45,216 bases of DNA, taken from the IMG/VR virus record IMGVR_UViG_3300008448_000166, positions 1 through 45,216 of that record. One strand, given 5' to 3'. The notes beneath the pieces are model-generated. The model was not told the DNA's origin. It saw only the letters and a program-made list of their open reading frames with translations, and searched no databases. Every line of letters begins with the position of its first letter. The stretch's first letter is position 1. Shown here one piece after another: positions 33,020 to 41,121 of this stretch. A program made the position numbers and the translations under genes. This DNA comes from a virus.

Positions 33020-34272
33020 TAAGATGCAAATTTTCCTACTGCTACTACTTCATCAGTATTTTTAAGTGAAAAACCTAAATTTGTTGTATCTACAGTTAAC
33101 GTTGATGTATTGTTTCCATTATCTACAAAATTAGTTATAGCATTTAGTTCTATTAACTGACCATTTACAAAAAATATAAAATTATATTTATTGTTTGATG
33201 GTAATGGGTTAGGGGCTGTAAGCCATCCTTTAGGGAAAATAGCTGTATTTGATGATATAGATGTTGCTAATACTTCTAGATTTGTAGCTAGATATATTCC
33301 GGCTTGTGTAGATAATCCACTATAGTTAAAGTTATTTGTTCTATTTACATTGTATGAATCGGCTACGCCTACTGCTGCTCCCATAGCTGTTTTTGGTTTT
33401 TGAAGGTTAGTTATTGATTGTACGTCAGATGTTGTTTCCATTGTAAATACTATCTGTGACTTAGTATAGAATTTACTACGAGCTGTTGCTAATGTTTTAT
33501 TAACAGAATCAGGTATTATATATCCTTGTACTTTAATATTAAATTCTGATTTAGCTGCTCTATCTTCATCACTTGCTAATATTGTTGTATTAGTAAATGA
33601 ATCAATTAGTGCTTTAAATTTCCACCTTGCTGGGTTGCCCCAATATGAGTCGGAAGCATATTCTATTGCTTCTACAATTTTATTGTTTTGTTCAATATAA
33701 TTGGTAAATACAATGCATTTGTATGTTACTGTAATATAATCTGGTGGGACTGTTACATAGTATTGTTCAGATGGTATTCTATTATTGATTATATCAAATT
33801 GATCATAGGCATTTCTGATATTGTATTTTGATCCTACTACTTGATATAAATGAGCTGTATTGCCATCTAATTTATTACCTTTAGTTCTGTCTTTATCAAA
33901 GCTTTCACGCTTAAACATTATAAGGGGTAATTGAATAGCTCCTACTCCATCACGATAAAAACCATCTGATTGAACTGTTTTCCAACGTTCAGGTGAGCCG
34001 TATATTACAGGTACTGCTATTTGTTGTCCATTTTGTACTACATTTGGTTTAATAATATTATTAAAGTAATACATTATAGCTTCATCAATATCTTCTAAAC
34101 CAATACTAATATCTTTTACAGTATCATTCCTCATAGAATAATCTGTACCTCGGTTATGATCAAATACAGTTTGGCTAACGGGTTTACCCTCGTTAGCCAA
34201 GTACGGAGGATTGATTGCTTGTTGTGTTACCTCCGATTGATTCCTTGGTATTGGTTTTAATCTATTAGGCAT
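33019..34272 (-). CDS. Tail sheath stabiliser/tail completion protein (gp15-like, 417 aa)
   Basis: A central core with IAVPVIYGSPERW (about 87-99) and VPPDYITVTYKCIVFTNYIE with NKIVEAI following matches the pattern I associate with T4 gp15-type tail terminators (PVxYASxxxx, then LSIFTRY, QIVEQI in T4). A late FNIKVQGYIIPD strand corresponds to the T4 VNGWMYPP segment. The protein closes the tail at its head-proximal end and binds the neck. It is longer than T4 gp15 (272 aa), with an additional C-terminal domain (AIFPKGWLTAPNPLP onwards). It follows the neck genes in T4 order; terminase does not follow. The call is from motif memory plus order. Confidence 0.65.
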   Translation of the reverse strand: MPNRLKPIPRNQSEVTQQAINPPYLANEGKPVSQTVFDHNRGTDYSMRNDTVKDISIGLEDIDEAIMYYFNNIIKPNVVQNGQQIAVPVIYGSPERWKTVQSDGFYRDGVGAIQLPLIMFKRESFDKDRTKGNKLDGNTAHLYQVVGSKYNIRNAYDQFDIINNRIPSEQYYVTVPPDYITVTYKCIVFTNYIEQNNKIVEAIEYASDSYWGNPARWKFKALIDSFTNTTILASDEDRAAKSEFNIKVQGYIIPDSVNKTLATARSKFYTKSQIVFTMETTSDVQSITNLQKPKTAMGAAVGVADSYNVNRTNNFNYSGLSTQAGIYLATNLEVLATSISSNTAIFPKGWLTAPNPLPSNNKYNFIFFVNGQLIELNAITNFVDNGNNTSTLTVDTTNLGFSLKNTDEVVAVGKFAS

Positions 34273-34574
34273 TACATTCCTTTTTCTGCTTTGATAAGTG
34301 CATCTAACACACCTGTTAATTCTTGTGCTTTATTTAGTGCTGATACTAACTTTTTAGCTACATCAGCTATGCTAGGATCTGATTTGAATTTAAAAGGTCT
34401 CATTGCTTTAGCTGTTTCTCCTAAATCTCTTTTTATTTTATCAAATTTAGGAAGATATTCTACAGTTGATGTAGATTTACCTGTTACAGGGTCTATAGTG
34501 GTTCCTACAGTACGAAATCCTTTTTGTATGATATCGTCATCTAGTTCCTTAATTAAATTAGTTAGTTTTATCAT
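34272..34574 (-). CDS. Small protein with capsid-targeting-like N-terminus (100 aa)
   Basis: The start at ATG 34574 (MIKLTNLIKELDD) is preferred over an ATG at 34646, because it lies three bases after the upstream stop and matches the MIKLxDIL start of two other genes here. The remainder is charged and helical, with RTVGTTIDPVTGKSTSTVEY and a late ADVAKKLVSALNKAQEL helix. The LIKE|L site near residue 10 fits cleavage by a gp21-type protease. The stop overlaps the start of the gp15-like gene by one base. Function unknown: an internal head or neck-associated protein is possible. Confidence 0.6.
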   Translation of the reverse strand: MIKLTNLIKELDDDIIQKGFRTVGTTIDPVTGKSTSTVEYLPKFDKIKRDLGETAKAMRPFKFKSDPSIADVAKKLVSALNKAQELTGVLDALIKAEKGM

Positions 34575-34576
34575 TG

Positions 34577-35113
34577 TTATAATCTTTCTTTTTCTAGTCC
34601 TAGTTTTTCTGGTCTTGTATAGTGACAAGTTACTGTAATAGACCAAGATGAACCAAAATTATCTGTGTTTGATGAATATGAATATAATGGGTCTTTACCT
34701 ACTATGAGTTGGTTATCGTTTACGTTATCAACTTCAAAGTATTGGCCTTGGAATAATACTATATCTCCTATTTCAGGGTAAACACCATGAGCAAATCCTC
34801 TACCATCTGGTCCTAATTCTGTAGATAGGTCAATGCCTGCTAAATCGTCACGTAAGAATTTACATGTTATTTTTCTATTAAGATCAGGTCCAAAATCATC
34901 TATTGCTGATTCAATATCTCCTCTATCTATTAAGCAGTTTATTAGTACAGGATCATAATAATATTTTTCAGAAGATTCACCATATAAATTTGATGGTGTT
35001 CTATCTAAAATTATTTTATAGTATCCTACCTTTTGCTCAATAATGTTATTTAGCAATTCTCTATTTAAATGTCTAAATAGGCTTATGTCTCTATTTGCAC
35101 CGTATAATGCCAT
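34577..35113 (-). CDS. Neck protein (gp14-like, 178 aa)
   Basis: The helix FRHLNRELLNNIIEQKVGYY near the N-terminus and the later VYPEIGDIVLFQGQYFEVDN segment resemble the T4 gp14 neck protein region [20 protein letters not shown] and its relatives. After DNA packaging gp14 joins gp13 to seal the portal and form the collar. It is shorter than T4 gp14 (256 aa). It lies between a 112-residue protein and the gp15-like gene, with one-base overlap to the former. Identification rests on modest motif similarity and gene order. Confidence 0.55.
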   Translation of the reverse strand: MALYGANRDISLFRHLNRELLNNIIEQKVGYYKIILDRTPSNLYGESSEKYYYDPVLINCLIDRGDIESAIDDFGPDLNRKITCKFLRDDLAGIDLSTELGPDGRGFAHGVYPEIGDIVLFQGQYFEVDNVNDNQLIVGKDPLYSYSSNTDNFGSSWSITVTCHYTRPEKLGLEKERL

Positions 35114-35451
35114 TAGTATTTACCTACGTTTTGAGCTGTTTTATATCTTGGAATAAATTGTAATAATCCTGGAATGCGAGTTGTTACCATGGCCTCCTTT
35201 TTAATTTTATCAATATCTGTTTTAGGATCTGATGTTACAATGTATTTCATGTGTAGTAGGGAATATTCAAATTTGTCTGTTGCTTTACTATCTAGAAATT
35301 CATTTTGTTCTACTGTAATAACAACAACACCCTCTATTGCTCTTAATCTATTGTATACTTCTACTTTGTTTACATCAGTAGATGTTTTAATTAATACATC
35401 AATTCTATCTAAAGCAACTGCCTCTAATAATATGTCTTGTAATTTAATCAT
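35113..35451 (-). CDS. Small protein with capsid-targeting-like N-terminus (112 aa)
   Basis: The N-terminus MIKLQDILLEAVALDR has an LLE|A site like those cut by T4 gp21. The rest alternates helices and strands (RIDVLIKTSTDVNKVEVYNR, VVVITVEQNEF) and ends in RYKTAQNVGKY. I do not recognise a family; the alpha-beta pattern recalls ferredoxin-like head-tail proteins. One-base overlaps link it to the gp13-like and gp14-like genes (stop and start share a base), so it is part of the neck operon. Confidence 0.55.
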   Translation of the reverse strand: MIKLQDILLEAVALDRIDVLIKTSTDVNKVEVYNRLRAIEGVVVITVEQNEFLDSKATDKFEYSLLHMKYIVTSDPKTDIDKIKKEAMVTTRIPGLLQFIPRYKTAQNVGKY

Positions 35452-36623
35452 TAGAATATATAAATTGGTAATGCTACGTTTGTTAATGTTTTTTGCATAA
35501 AATCAGCTTCAGCAGCTTGATTTTCAAGTTGTGTTTTGCGAGATGTTATATCTAGCATTGCACGAAGCTGTTCTAATAATGCTGTTTTTTCAGCACGAGC
35601 ATCAGTTAATAAATCATCTCCATTTAATGTTACCTCAGCACCTGGGATAGGAATGGTAGCATATTTTTTTCTAACATATCCTAATATTTCTTTTACTAAT
35701 GCTAACGCATATTGTCTAATCCATTGTCTACCTACTGAATTAATTTCACAATAAACTGGATTGGCGTAAGGTACATTACTTACATTAGTAATAAGTGTAT
35801 TTGAACCTGAGTTGTAATTTGTTGGTGAAGCAGAGGTAACGCTATTTCTTTCATCTTTTTTAATGTAATGAAAGAATAGGTTAGTGTTCATTGTTGGTAT
35901 AGGAAATATTCTTAAATTATTATTTACTATATCAAATGAATATGCTGACTTTCTAATTTGATCATTTAATTCAATTGCTTGAATTTTTTGAACATCAAAA
36001 TATATTGGCATTAATAAGAAATTAATACCAGGAGAAAATTGACCAAAGCCAAATGTTTCTAATAATGATTGAATACCAGTACCTGTACCAGCATATGGAT
36101 CAAAATAACGAACAATAGCTGGTGGTTCTTGATAAAATACACGTTTAATTTCTATACCACTACCTGATATGCCTTGTGAAGTTGCCCAAGCATTCAAATC
36201 ATAATCTTGAACACTTGCTGTCATTGCTAATGAGCCAGTATAGTATGTTGTAAAACCACCTACCCCTGCTTCTGATGCATAGTTTTCAGCTACACGAATT
36301 ATACTACCTAGATTAGGTGTAACTATTTTATTATTGAATGTAATATCTTCATTTACTATATTTCCTTCCATAGAAAGATAGTTTTCACGTATCTTCCATT
36401 GATAAACTTCGTTGCCGTATATAGTGATAGCTTCTTCTAATGCAGTATAAAAATTGATGTCTTGTAATTCAACTTCAACCACAGGATAACCCAATCTTCT
36501 AGCACACCAAGTAGCAAACGATGGTGCTTCTTGTTGAAATTCTAAATCGTTATCGTAAAAGCCATTTGGAGTGTTGCCCCAGACTGGTATTGGGGTATTG
36601 TCCCATATAGGTATATTAGCCAT
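35451..36623 (-). CDS. Neck/head completion protein (gp13-like, 390 aa)
   Basis: The segment VVEVELQDINFYTALEEAIT, followed by YGNEVYQWKIRENYLS, is what I recall as the conserved N-terminal signature of gp13-like neck proteins in T4-related phages of marine and freshwater origin. The middle is Gly/Ser/Tyr-rich beta (YYTGSLAMTASVQDYDLNAW). The C-terminus contains RQWIRQYALALVKEILGYVR, RKKYATIPIPGAEVTLNGDD and a helical GLN-rich end. The protein seals the DNA-filled head with gp14. An ATATTTAT element lies 20 bases upstream, directly after the PhoH gene, so the neck genes may have their own transcript. Confidence 0.65.
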   Translation of the reverse strand: MANIPIWDNTPIPVWGNTPNGFYDNDLEFQQEAPSFATWCARRLGYPVVEVELQDINFYTALEEAITIYGNEVYQWKIRENYLSMEGNIVNEDITFNNKIVTPNLGSIIRVAENYASEAGVGGFTTYYTGSLAMTASVQDYDLNAWATSQGISGSGIEIKRVFYQEPPAIVRYFDPYAGTGTGIQSLLETFGFGQFSPGINFLLMPIYFDVQKIQAIELNDQIRKSAYSFDIVNNNLRIFPIPTMNTNLFFHYIKKDERNSVTSASPTNYNSGSNTLITNVSNVPYANPVYCEINSVGRQWIRQYALALVKEILGYVRKKYATIPIPGAEVTLNGDDLLTDARAEKTALLEQLRAMLDITSRKTQLENQAAEADFMQKTLTNVALPIYIF

Positions 36624-36643
36624 CTAAATAGTATTTAACACGT

Positions 36644-36651
36644 ATAAATAT
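36644..36651 (-). promoter_or_regulatory. ATATTTAT element before the gp13-like neck gene
   Basis: It lies 20 bases before the ATG and immediately follows the PhoH stop codon, in a 29-base gap. Confidence 0.4.
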
Positions 36652-36652
36652 G

Positions 36653-37315
36653 TTAATCTCTATGATCGCTATATATTTTTAGGATATCTTCCACGATTGG
36701 ATCACGGTGATTTGTTTTAAGAGATATTACACTAAATCCAGGAACATTTGTTAAATTGTGGCATATAAATCCAAAACCAGATTGCTTTTTATCTTTAAGA
36801 TCAATTTGAGCTGTGTCACCACATATAATCATTCTAGAACCTGTACAGATACGACCTAGTAATAGTTCCATTTGTCTGTGGGTAATGTTTTGGCCTTCAT
36901 CAACCACTACACAGCAGTTGGTTAAGTTACGTCCACGCATAAATGCTAAAGGAATAACTTCAATATTACCTTCCATTAGGTGTTTATCAATTATTTCCTT
37001 GCGATATAAACGATACATGTTATCGTATATAGCTGCTGTGTAAGGAGCAAGTTTCGCGTCTTTATCGCCCGGTAAAAAACCAATATCCTCCCCAGATGTT
37101 ACTGCTGGGCGAGTTAATATAATTTTTTCTACTTGGTGTGTAAATAATAAATCTAATGCTACTTGAGCTGCTAGCATTGATTTACCACTACCTGCTGTAC
37201 CTTTTAATACGGAAATTTTTGATTGGAGAATAAGGGCTTTTGCCTCTTTTTGTTCATCATTAAGGGACACCTGAAATTTGATGTCACCTTTTGGTTTACG
37301 TTTAGATTCGCTCAT
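36653..37315 (-). CDS. phoH: PhoH-like ATPase (220 aa)
   Basis: Walker A is GTAGSGKS at residues 39-46, Walker B is VVVDEGQN with Asp139 and Glu140, and the family context LTRPAVTSGEDIGFLPGD follows Walker A. ICGDTAQIDL is a sensor-type motif. This is the PhoH family of RNA/DNA-associated ATPases, common as an auxiliary gene in marine and freshwater phages; its phage role is unclear (RNA handling is suspected). It sits between the major capsid gene and the neck genes, an unusual place within a head operon. The MCP terminator and an ATATTTAT element precede it, 14 bases before the start. Confidence 0.92.
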   Translation of the reverse strand: MSESKRKPKGDIKFQVSLNDEQKEAKALILQSKISVLKGTAGSGKSMLAAQVALDLLFTHQVEKIILTRPAVTSGEDIGFLPGDKDAKLAPYTAAIYDNMYRLYRKEIIDKHLMEGNIEVIPLAFMRGRNLTNCCVVVDEGQNITHRQMELLLGRICTGSRMIICGDTAQIDLKDKKQSGFGFICHNLTNVPGFSVISLKTNHRDPIVEDILKIYSDHRD

Positions 37316-37329
37316 GAACTATGTTTTCG

Positions 37330-37337
37330 ATAAATAT
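37330..37337 (-). promoter_or_regulatory. ATATTTAT element before phoH
   Basis: It is located 8 bases after the MCP terminator stem (within its T-rich tail) and 14 bases before the phoH ATG. Confidence 0.45.
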
Positions 37338-37345
37338 AAAAAAGA

Positions 37346-37369
37346 AACCCGACCTTACGGGGTCGGGTT
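37346..37369 (-). terminator. Strong terminator after the major capsid gene
   Basis: A 9-bp GC-rich stem (AACCCGACC with GGTCGGGTT) closes a 6-base loop and is followed on the coding strand by TTCTTTTTTAT. The other strand also has a T-rich flank, so it could work in both directions. Confidence 0.85.
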
Positions 37370-37377
37370 CTTTATTT

Positions 37378-37395
37378 TTAACCTTACGGGGTTAA
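37378..37395 (-). terminator. Second, weaker hairpin between the MCP stop and the main terminator
   Basis: A 6-bp stem (TTAACC with GGTTAA on the plus strand) has the same 6-base loop TTACGG as the main terminator 9 bases away. It may support termination or protect the capsid mRNA 3' end. Confidence 0.45.
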
Positions 37396-37411
37396 GTTAT
37401 GTTAGACTATA

Positions 37412-39088
37412 TTAGAGAGTATTTAAACCACTAACATAGATCTTACCATAGTAGTCAGGACGGATCATCTTCTTAGCGTAACGAGTCATCAAACCTTTAC
37501 GTGGAGTGAAGGTGGATGGATCGTAAAGAAGTGGAGTCATGATTAATGGAACATATGGAGCAAATACAGCACCACACTCTAAGAACTGAGCACCTTTGTA
37601 ACCCATTAAGATTACGTTCTCAGTCATGTATGGATTCTTGTAAACCTTATAACGGCTGTTCAAGCTACCAATTTTCTGAATACCGAAGTTGTATTCCATT
37701 TTTTCACCATCACCATCAGCAGCAAACCCAGGAATAGATTCCAAAATAGTAGCTACAGTTGGAGACATTACTAAGAAGTTTGCACCGCCACGCAATGTTA
37801 ACTGATGGATTTTGTTAGAAACTTTCTGTAATTTAGTACCTAAAGTTTGGAACCAACCACCTTGTGTGTTGTAGAATTGAGTTTGGCTAGTTGTTGTTGG
37901 AACATTAAATGCACCAGCACTATAAACAGTATTGTTAATTGCAGACCAATATTCAGTTGTAAATGCGTTTTGGATTAACATATCTAACAATTCCAAATCA
38001 ATTTCCATTGAAATATATTGAGACAAGATACCAGTTAATTCAGCTTCAGCATCTACGCTATGGTAAGCGTTAAGATCTTGAGCAAATTCTGGAGTCCATT
38101 GTGCTTTCAACTTACGAGTTTTAGCAACGATAGCTTCAGATTTTAACTGAACGTTAATTTCTGGGATAGAAATACCAGGAGTACCTACGTTAAATGCCGT
38201 ATCTTCAAAATCACCACGGTTTGTACCAATGTTACCACCAGTTTGAGCTTGTGGAGTAAGGCTGAAAGAAGCTGTTAATAGGGTTTGTGAGCCAAGAACA
38301 ACAGCAAATTTAGCAGCGGTAGCAGCAAGTGAAGATGTTTGGAAAATCATTGTTACTGTATTACCAGTAAGAGTGGTAAAGTTAGAAAGAGCTTCATTAC
38401 CAACTAATGTAGCAGTTACGTCAGCAGCATTAGAACCAGATTTAATTTGACCTTGAAGAGCAAATGATCTAACAGCATTAGCATCATATGCTCCAGGTAC
38501 AGTCCAAGTTACTTTTACTAAAGATCCTGTAGCTACATAATCAGAATCAAAGTTAACATCTGCCCAACTTACTGATCCTGTAGTACCAGTAACAATTGAA
38601 GATGTTTGGTTGATTGAATAACCAAAGCGACCACCACCATACAATGAAGCTGAAGCGATGTCAGTTACGTTTGTAGAAGCATTAGCACCATATAAAGAAC
38701 CACCACTAGTGAATGGATCAACGTTAGTACCATATTTGAAATCCAAATAGAATACAAGACCTGAAGGTAAGTTCATTGGTTGTACACTAACGAATTCTTT
38801 AGCAGCGATTTCACCGAATACACGACGAACTAATGGAAGAGCAACGCCATTCCAAGATTCACCACTGTAAGATCCAGCACCAGGACCTTGGTTACCAGTA
38901 GTATTAGCTTCAGTTACTAATTGTTTTGCCTGATTTTCTAACAATACAGCCATTGTATTGCGCTCAGTTTCGTTTTTGATGCCCTCTAAAAGGCCCGACT
39001 TAACCCACTTTTGGCTAAGACGTTTTGCGTCATCAGATACCACTTTATATTGGTTAGATGACTCTAATAATTGTTGAATTGAGTTCAT
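37412..39088 (-). CDS. 23: Major capsid protein (gp23-like, 558 aa)
   Basis: The N-terminus MNSIQQLLESSNQYKVV, the segment ALPLVRRVFGEIAAKEFVSV and the following LPSGLVFYLDFKYGT are typical of T4 gp23. The end MTPLLYDPSTFTPRKGLMTR and MIRPDYYGKIYVSGLN is also standard. The predicted maturation site by the gp21-type protease is LVTE|A at Glu60-Ala61, giving a mature chain of about 498 residues (T4 cleaves after Glu65). A Ser/Thr/Gly-rich insertion at about 150-290 probably forms a surface domain. Scaffold lies immediately upstream and a strong terminator downstream, as expected for the most highly expressed gene. Confidence 0.95.
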   Translation of the reverse strand: MNSIQQLLESSNQYKVVSDDAKRLSQKWVKSGLLEGIKNETERNTMAVLLENQAKQLVTEANTTGNQGPGAGSYSGESWNGVALPLVRRVFGEIAAKEFVSVQPMNLPSGLVFYLDFKYGTNVDPFTSGGSLYGANASTNVTDIASASLYGGGRFGYSINQTSSIVTGTTGSVSWADVNFDSDYVATGSLVKVTWTVPGAYDANAVRSFALQGQIKSGSNAADVTATLVGNEALSNFTTLTGNTVTMIFQTSSLAATAAKFAVVLGSQTLLTASFSLTPQAQTGGNIGTNRGDFEDTAFNVGTPGISIPEINVQLKSEAIVAKTRKLKAQWTPEFAQDLNAYHSVDAEAELTGILSQYISMEIDLELLDMLIQNAFTTEYWSAINNTVYSAGAFNVPTTTSQTQFYNTQGGWFQTLGTKLQKVSNKIHQLTLRGGANFLVMSPTVATILESIPGFAADGDGEKMEYNFGIQKIGSLNSRYKVYKNPYMTENVILMGYKGAQFLECGAVFAPYVPLIMTPLLYDPSTFTPRKGLMTRYAKKMIRPDYYGKIYVSGLNTL

Positions 39089-39111
39089 TTTGTTTAAAAT
39101 TTGGGTTTTTG

Positions 39112-40089
39112 TTATTTAATAATGTTTGCAAGTTTTTGCATACGAGAAATTACATCGTTTGACTCAACGATTGCTTTCTTAGGAGCAACACCAGCAGCTT
39201 TAGAAGCGAATCCTAAAGATTCTTTAATTTGCTTCTTAGGAGCAGTAGCTGTAAGAGTAGCATTCAATGATTCGTAAACAACTTTAGCTTCTTTAGCTGT
39301 AGTTGCTTTATCAAATGAAGCAATTACTTGTAATTTTTGTGATTCAGATAAATTCTTAGCTTTGAAGATTTTATTAACATAAAGCAACTTAGCGTTTAAT
39401 AAGTTAACTTCATTTAATTCAGCGCGAAGAGTATTAATAACGTCAAGAGCTTCTTTCATCTCTTTTTCGTCTTCTTTTTTCTTCTTTTCGTCTTCTTTCT
39501 TAGTTGCTTTCTTTTTAGCTTCCATGATATCATCATCACTTTCGCCTAAAGCATCTAATTCAGCTAATAATTCGTCTAAATTGATTTCTTCTTCATCACC
39601 AGCAGGAGCTTCTTCACCTCCCATATCCATTGGCATTTCTTCTTCACTTTCTTCGCCACCTTTTTCGCCCATTTCTTGAGCAACGATGTCAGCGATTAAA
39701 GCTTTCAAATCATCAATAGACATGTCAGCTACTTCTTCCTCTTCTTCTTCTTTCTCTTCTTTCTCTTCTTCATCTTCAGCTTCGTTAAGAGTATCATCAT
39801 CTCCTAATTCAGCTAAGATTTCAGATAAATCGAAGTCTTCTTCTAACTCTTCGTTTTCGTTTACTTGATCTTCTTCATCAAATCCGAATTCATTTGTGTC
39901 GAATCCTTCTTCTACTTCATTTTCTTCAAGCTCTTCATACTCTTCGTACTCTTTCATTTTTTCAGCTAACATAGACTGAAGTTTGGGAGTCAAAGCTTCT
40001 TCAAGAGCGGCTTTTGCGTTTGCTAACGCAGCTTCGCGAACGGCTTTAGCGTCGGCGATAGCCTCTTTAAATAGGTTTTTGTTTTCCAT
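39112..40089 (-). CDS. 22: Acidic prohead scaffold/core protein (gp22-like, 325 aa)
   Basis: The protein is highly acidic and low complexity (runs of Glu and Asp between residues 45 and 190), with lysine-rich helical patches (AKKKATKKEDEKKKKEDEK) and a helical C-terminus (TLRAELNEVNLLNAKLLYVN, LSESQKLQVIASFDKA). Position directly before the major capsid gene and composition identify the gp22-like core. It assembles inside the prohead and is digested by gp21-type protease at hydrophobic-x-Glu sites, many of which are present. The Shine-Dalgarno-like AAGGATG at the start is too close to act normally. A 139-base gap with a hairpin precedes it. Confidence 0.85.
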   Translation of the reverse strand: MENKNLFKEAIADAKAVREAALANAKAALEEALTPKLQSMLAEKMKEYEEYEELEENEVEEGFDTNEFGFDEEDQVNENEELEEDFDLSEILAELGDDDTLNEAEDEEEKEEKEEEEEEVADMSIDDLKALIADIVAQEMGEKGGEESEEEMPMDMGGEEAPAGDEEEINLDELLAELDALGESDDDIMEAKKKATKKEDEKKKKEDEKEMKEALDVINTLRAELNEVNLLNAKLLYVNKIFKAKNLSESQKLQVIASFDKATTAKEAKVVYESLNATLTATAPKKQIKESLGFASKAAGVAPKKAIVESNDVISRMQKLANIIK

Positions 40090-40173
40090 CCTTAAATTTG
40101 TTTTTAGGAAATAAGATTATTGAGAATCTTAATAGTGGGTTGTGTAATTACCAAGCTGTCATGAGGATAAGAA

Positions 40174-40199
40174 ATGGACAGCTATTATAGGCTGTCCAT
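40174..40199 (-). terminator. Hairpin between the metalloprotein gene and the scaffold gene
   Basis: A perfect 9-bp stem (ATGGACAGC with GCTGTCCAT) has an 8-base loop; the coding-strand tail is TTCTTATCC, so the T-tract is weak. It could be a partial terminator or an mRNA stabiliser ahead of scaffold and capsid genes. Confidence 0.5.
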
Positions 40200-40205
40200 A
40201 AATAT
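40198..40205 (-). promoter_or_regulatory. ATATTTAT element in the gap before the scaffold gene
   Basis: It abuts the outer end of the hairpin at 40174-40199 on its 5' side (coding strand) and lies 108 bases before the scaffold ATG, the longest spacing seen. Confidence 0.4.
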
Positions 40206-40228
40206 ATGTAGATATTGGAAACCGCGAA

Positions 40229-41077
40229 CTATTGTGAGGATATTTTAGGTGGTATTTTAATAACATTAGCACTAACTAACATTTGTAACATTCTTCTACT
40301 TAATTTAGAATCTTTCATATATATTTGTAAAAAATCTATAGCTGCTTTATATCTTTCATCATCAGGAGTAGCTAATATATACATCATTTGTTTTTTATAT
40401 AATGAATTATTAGTTACATCCTCTAAAGATTTATTTTTTATTTCTGTAAAAAAAGTATAAATAAATTCTTTATATTTTTCTTTATCGATATCTTGTACAT
40501 TTTCTAATTTATCTTTAATATCTTTTATTATTGAACCAGCAAAAGCATCAAATTCAAAAGGAGCTTTAGCATATATTTCATATTTATCTCTGGAGTTTTT
40601 AGGTAATTTAGATAATAGATATTTTTTCCCTGTATAGAATTTTTTAAATATATCAGAACGAGTTGTTTTTGGATCTACAGCATGTATTAATTCATGGGTA
40701 ATTGCTGTTTTAAATTGATTGTAATCTTCTATTGGTTGTCCTAGATTGATTAATATACTTTTTCTTTCAGTATCAGTTTTACTAACATCTTTTGTTACAT
40801 TTGCTCTAGCTCTTGCATCATCATTAGGATCATTGTAAAATAATACTTTAATTTGTGTTGGAATTCCTTTTATAGGTGTAATTTTAAAGCTATTAAATTT
40901 AGATTGATCAACAGTAATAGCGTTAGAATATTTTTTATTTTTAGTACTGTTTTGTAATTTTTCAAAATTATCAACTATGTAGTTATATAGTTGATCAATT
41001 TTATTTAGTTCAGAGGAAGGAACTTCAATAGCTTTACCTTCAACAATTTCCTTTAATATATCAATCAATTTAATCAT
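40229..41077 (-). CDS. Predicted zincin-type metalloprotein with capsid-targeting-like N-terminus (282 aa)
   Basis: The sequence TAITHELIHAVD contains the zinc-binding HExxH motif (His128, Glu129, His132). A Glu in the later FEFDAFAG segment (Glu175) is a candidate third ligand, as in gluzincin-type folds. The N-terminus MIKLIDILKEIVEGK resembles T4 capsid-targeting sequences, with LKE|I as a possible gp21 site. The rest is Lys/Asp/Tyr-rich and helical. It lies between the prohead protease and the scaffold, an interruption of the T4 order 21-22-23. The likely role is a packaged enzyme or a head-processing protease; the substrate is unknown. A hairpin follows the stop codon. Confidence 0.65.
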   Translation of the reverse strand: MIKLIDILKEIVEGKAIEVPSSELNKIDQLYNYIVDNFEKLQNSTKNKKYSNAITVDQSKFNSFKITPIKGIPTQIKVLFYNDPNDDARARANVTKDVSKTDTERKSILINLGQPIEDYNQFKTAITHELIHAVDPKTTRSDIFKKFYTGKKYLLSKLPKNSRDKYEIYAKAPFEFDAFAGSIIKDIKDKLENVQDIDKEKYKEFIYTFFTEIKNKSLEDVTNNSLYKKQMMYILATPDDERYKAAIDFLQIYMKDSKLSRRMLQMLVSANVIKIPPKISSQ

Positions 41078-41121
41078 TAGTTATTTAGCAGGAAATGCTT
41101 TTAATTATCAGCTAAATAGTT

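Noticed and set aside
34291-34638. Plus-strand open frame of 115 codons with a hydrophobic C-terminus
   Set aside because: It is antisense to the small targeted protein and gp14-like genes; the apparent membrane segment is the complement of Lys/Arg-rich coding sequence.
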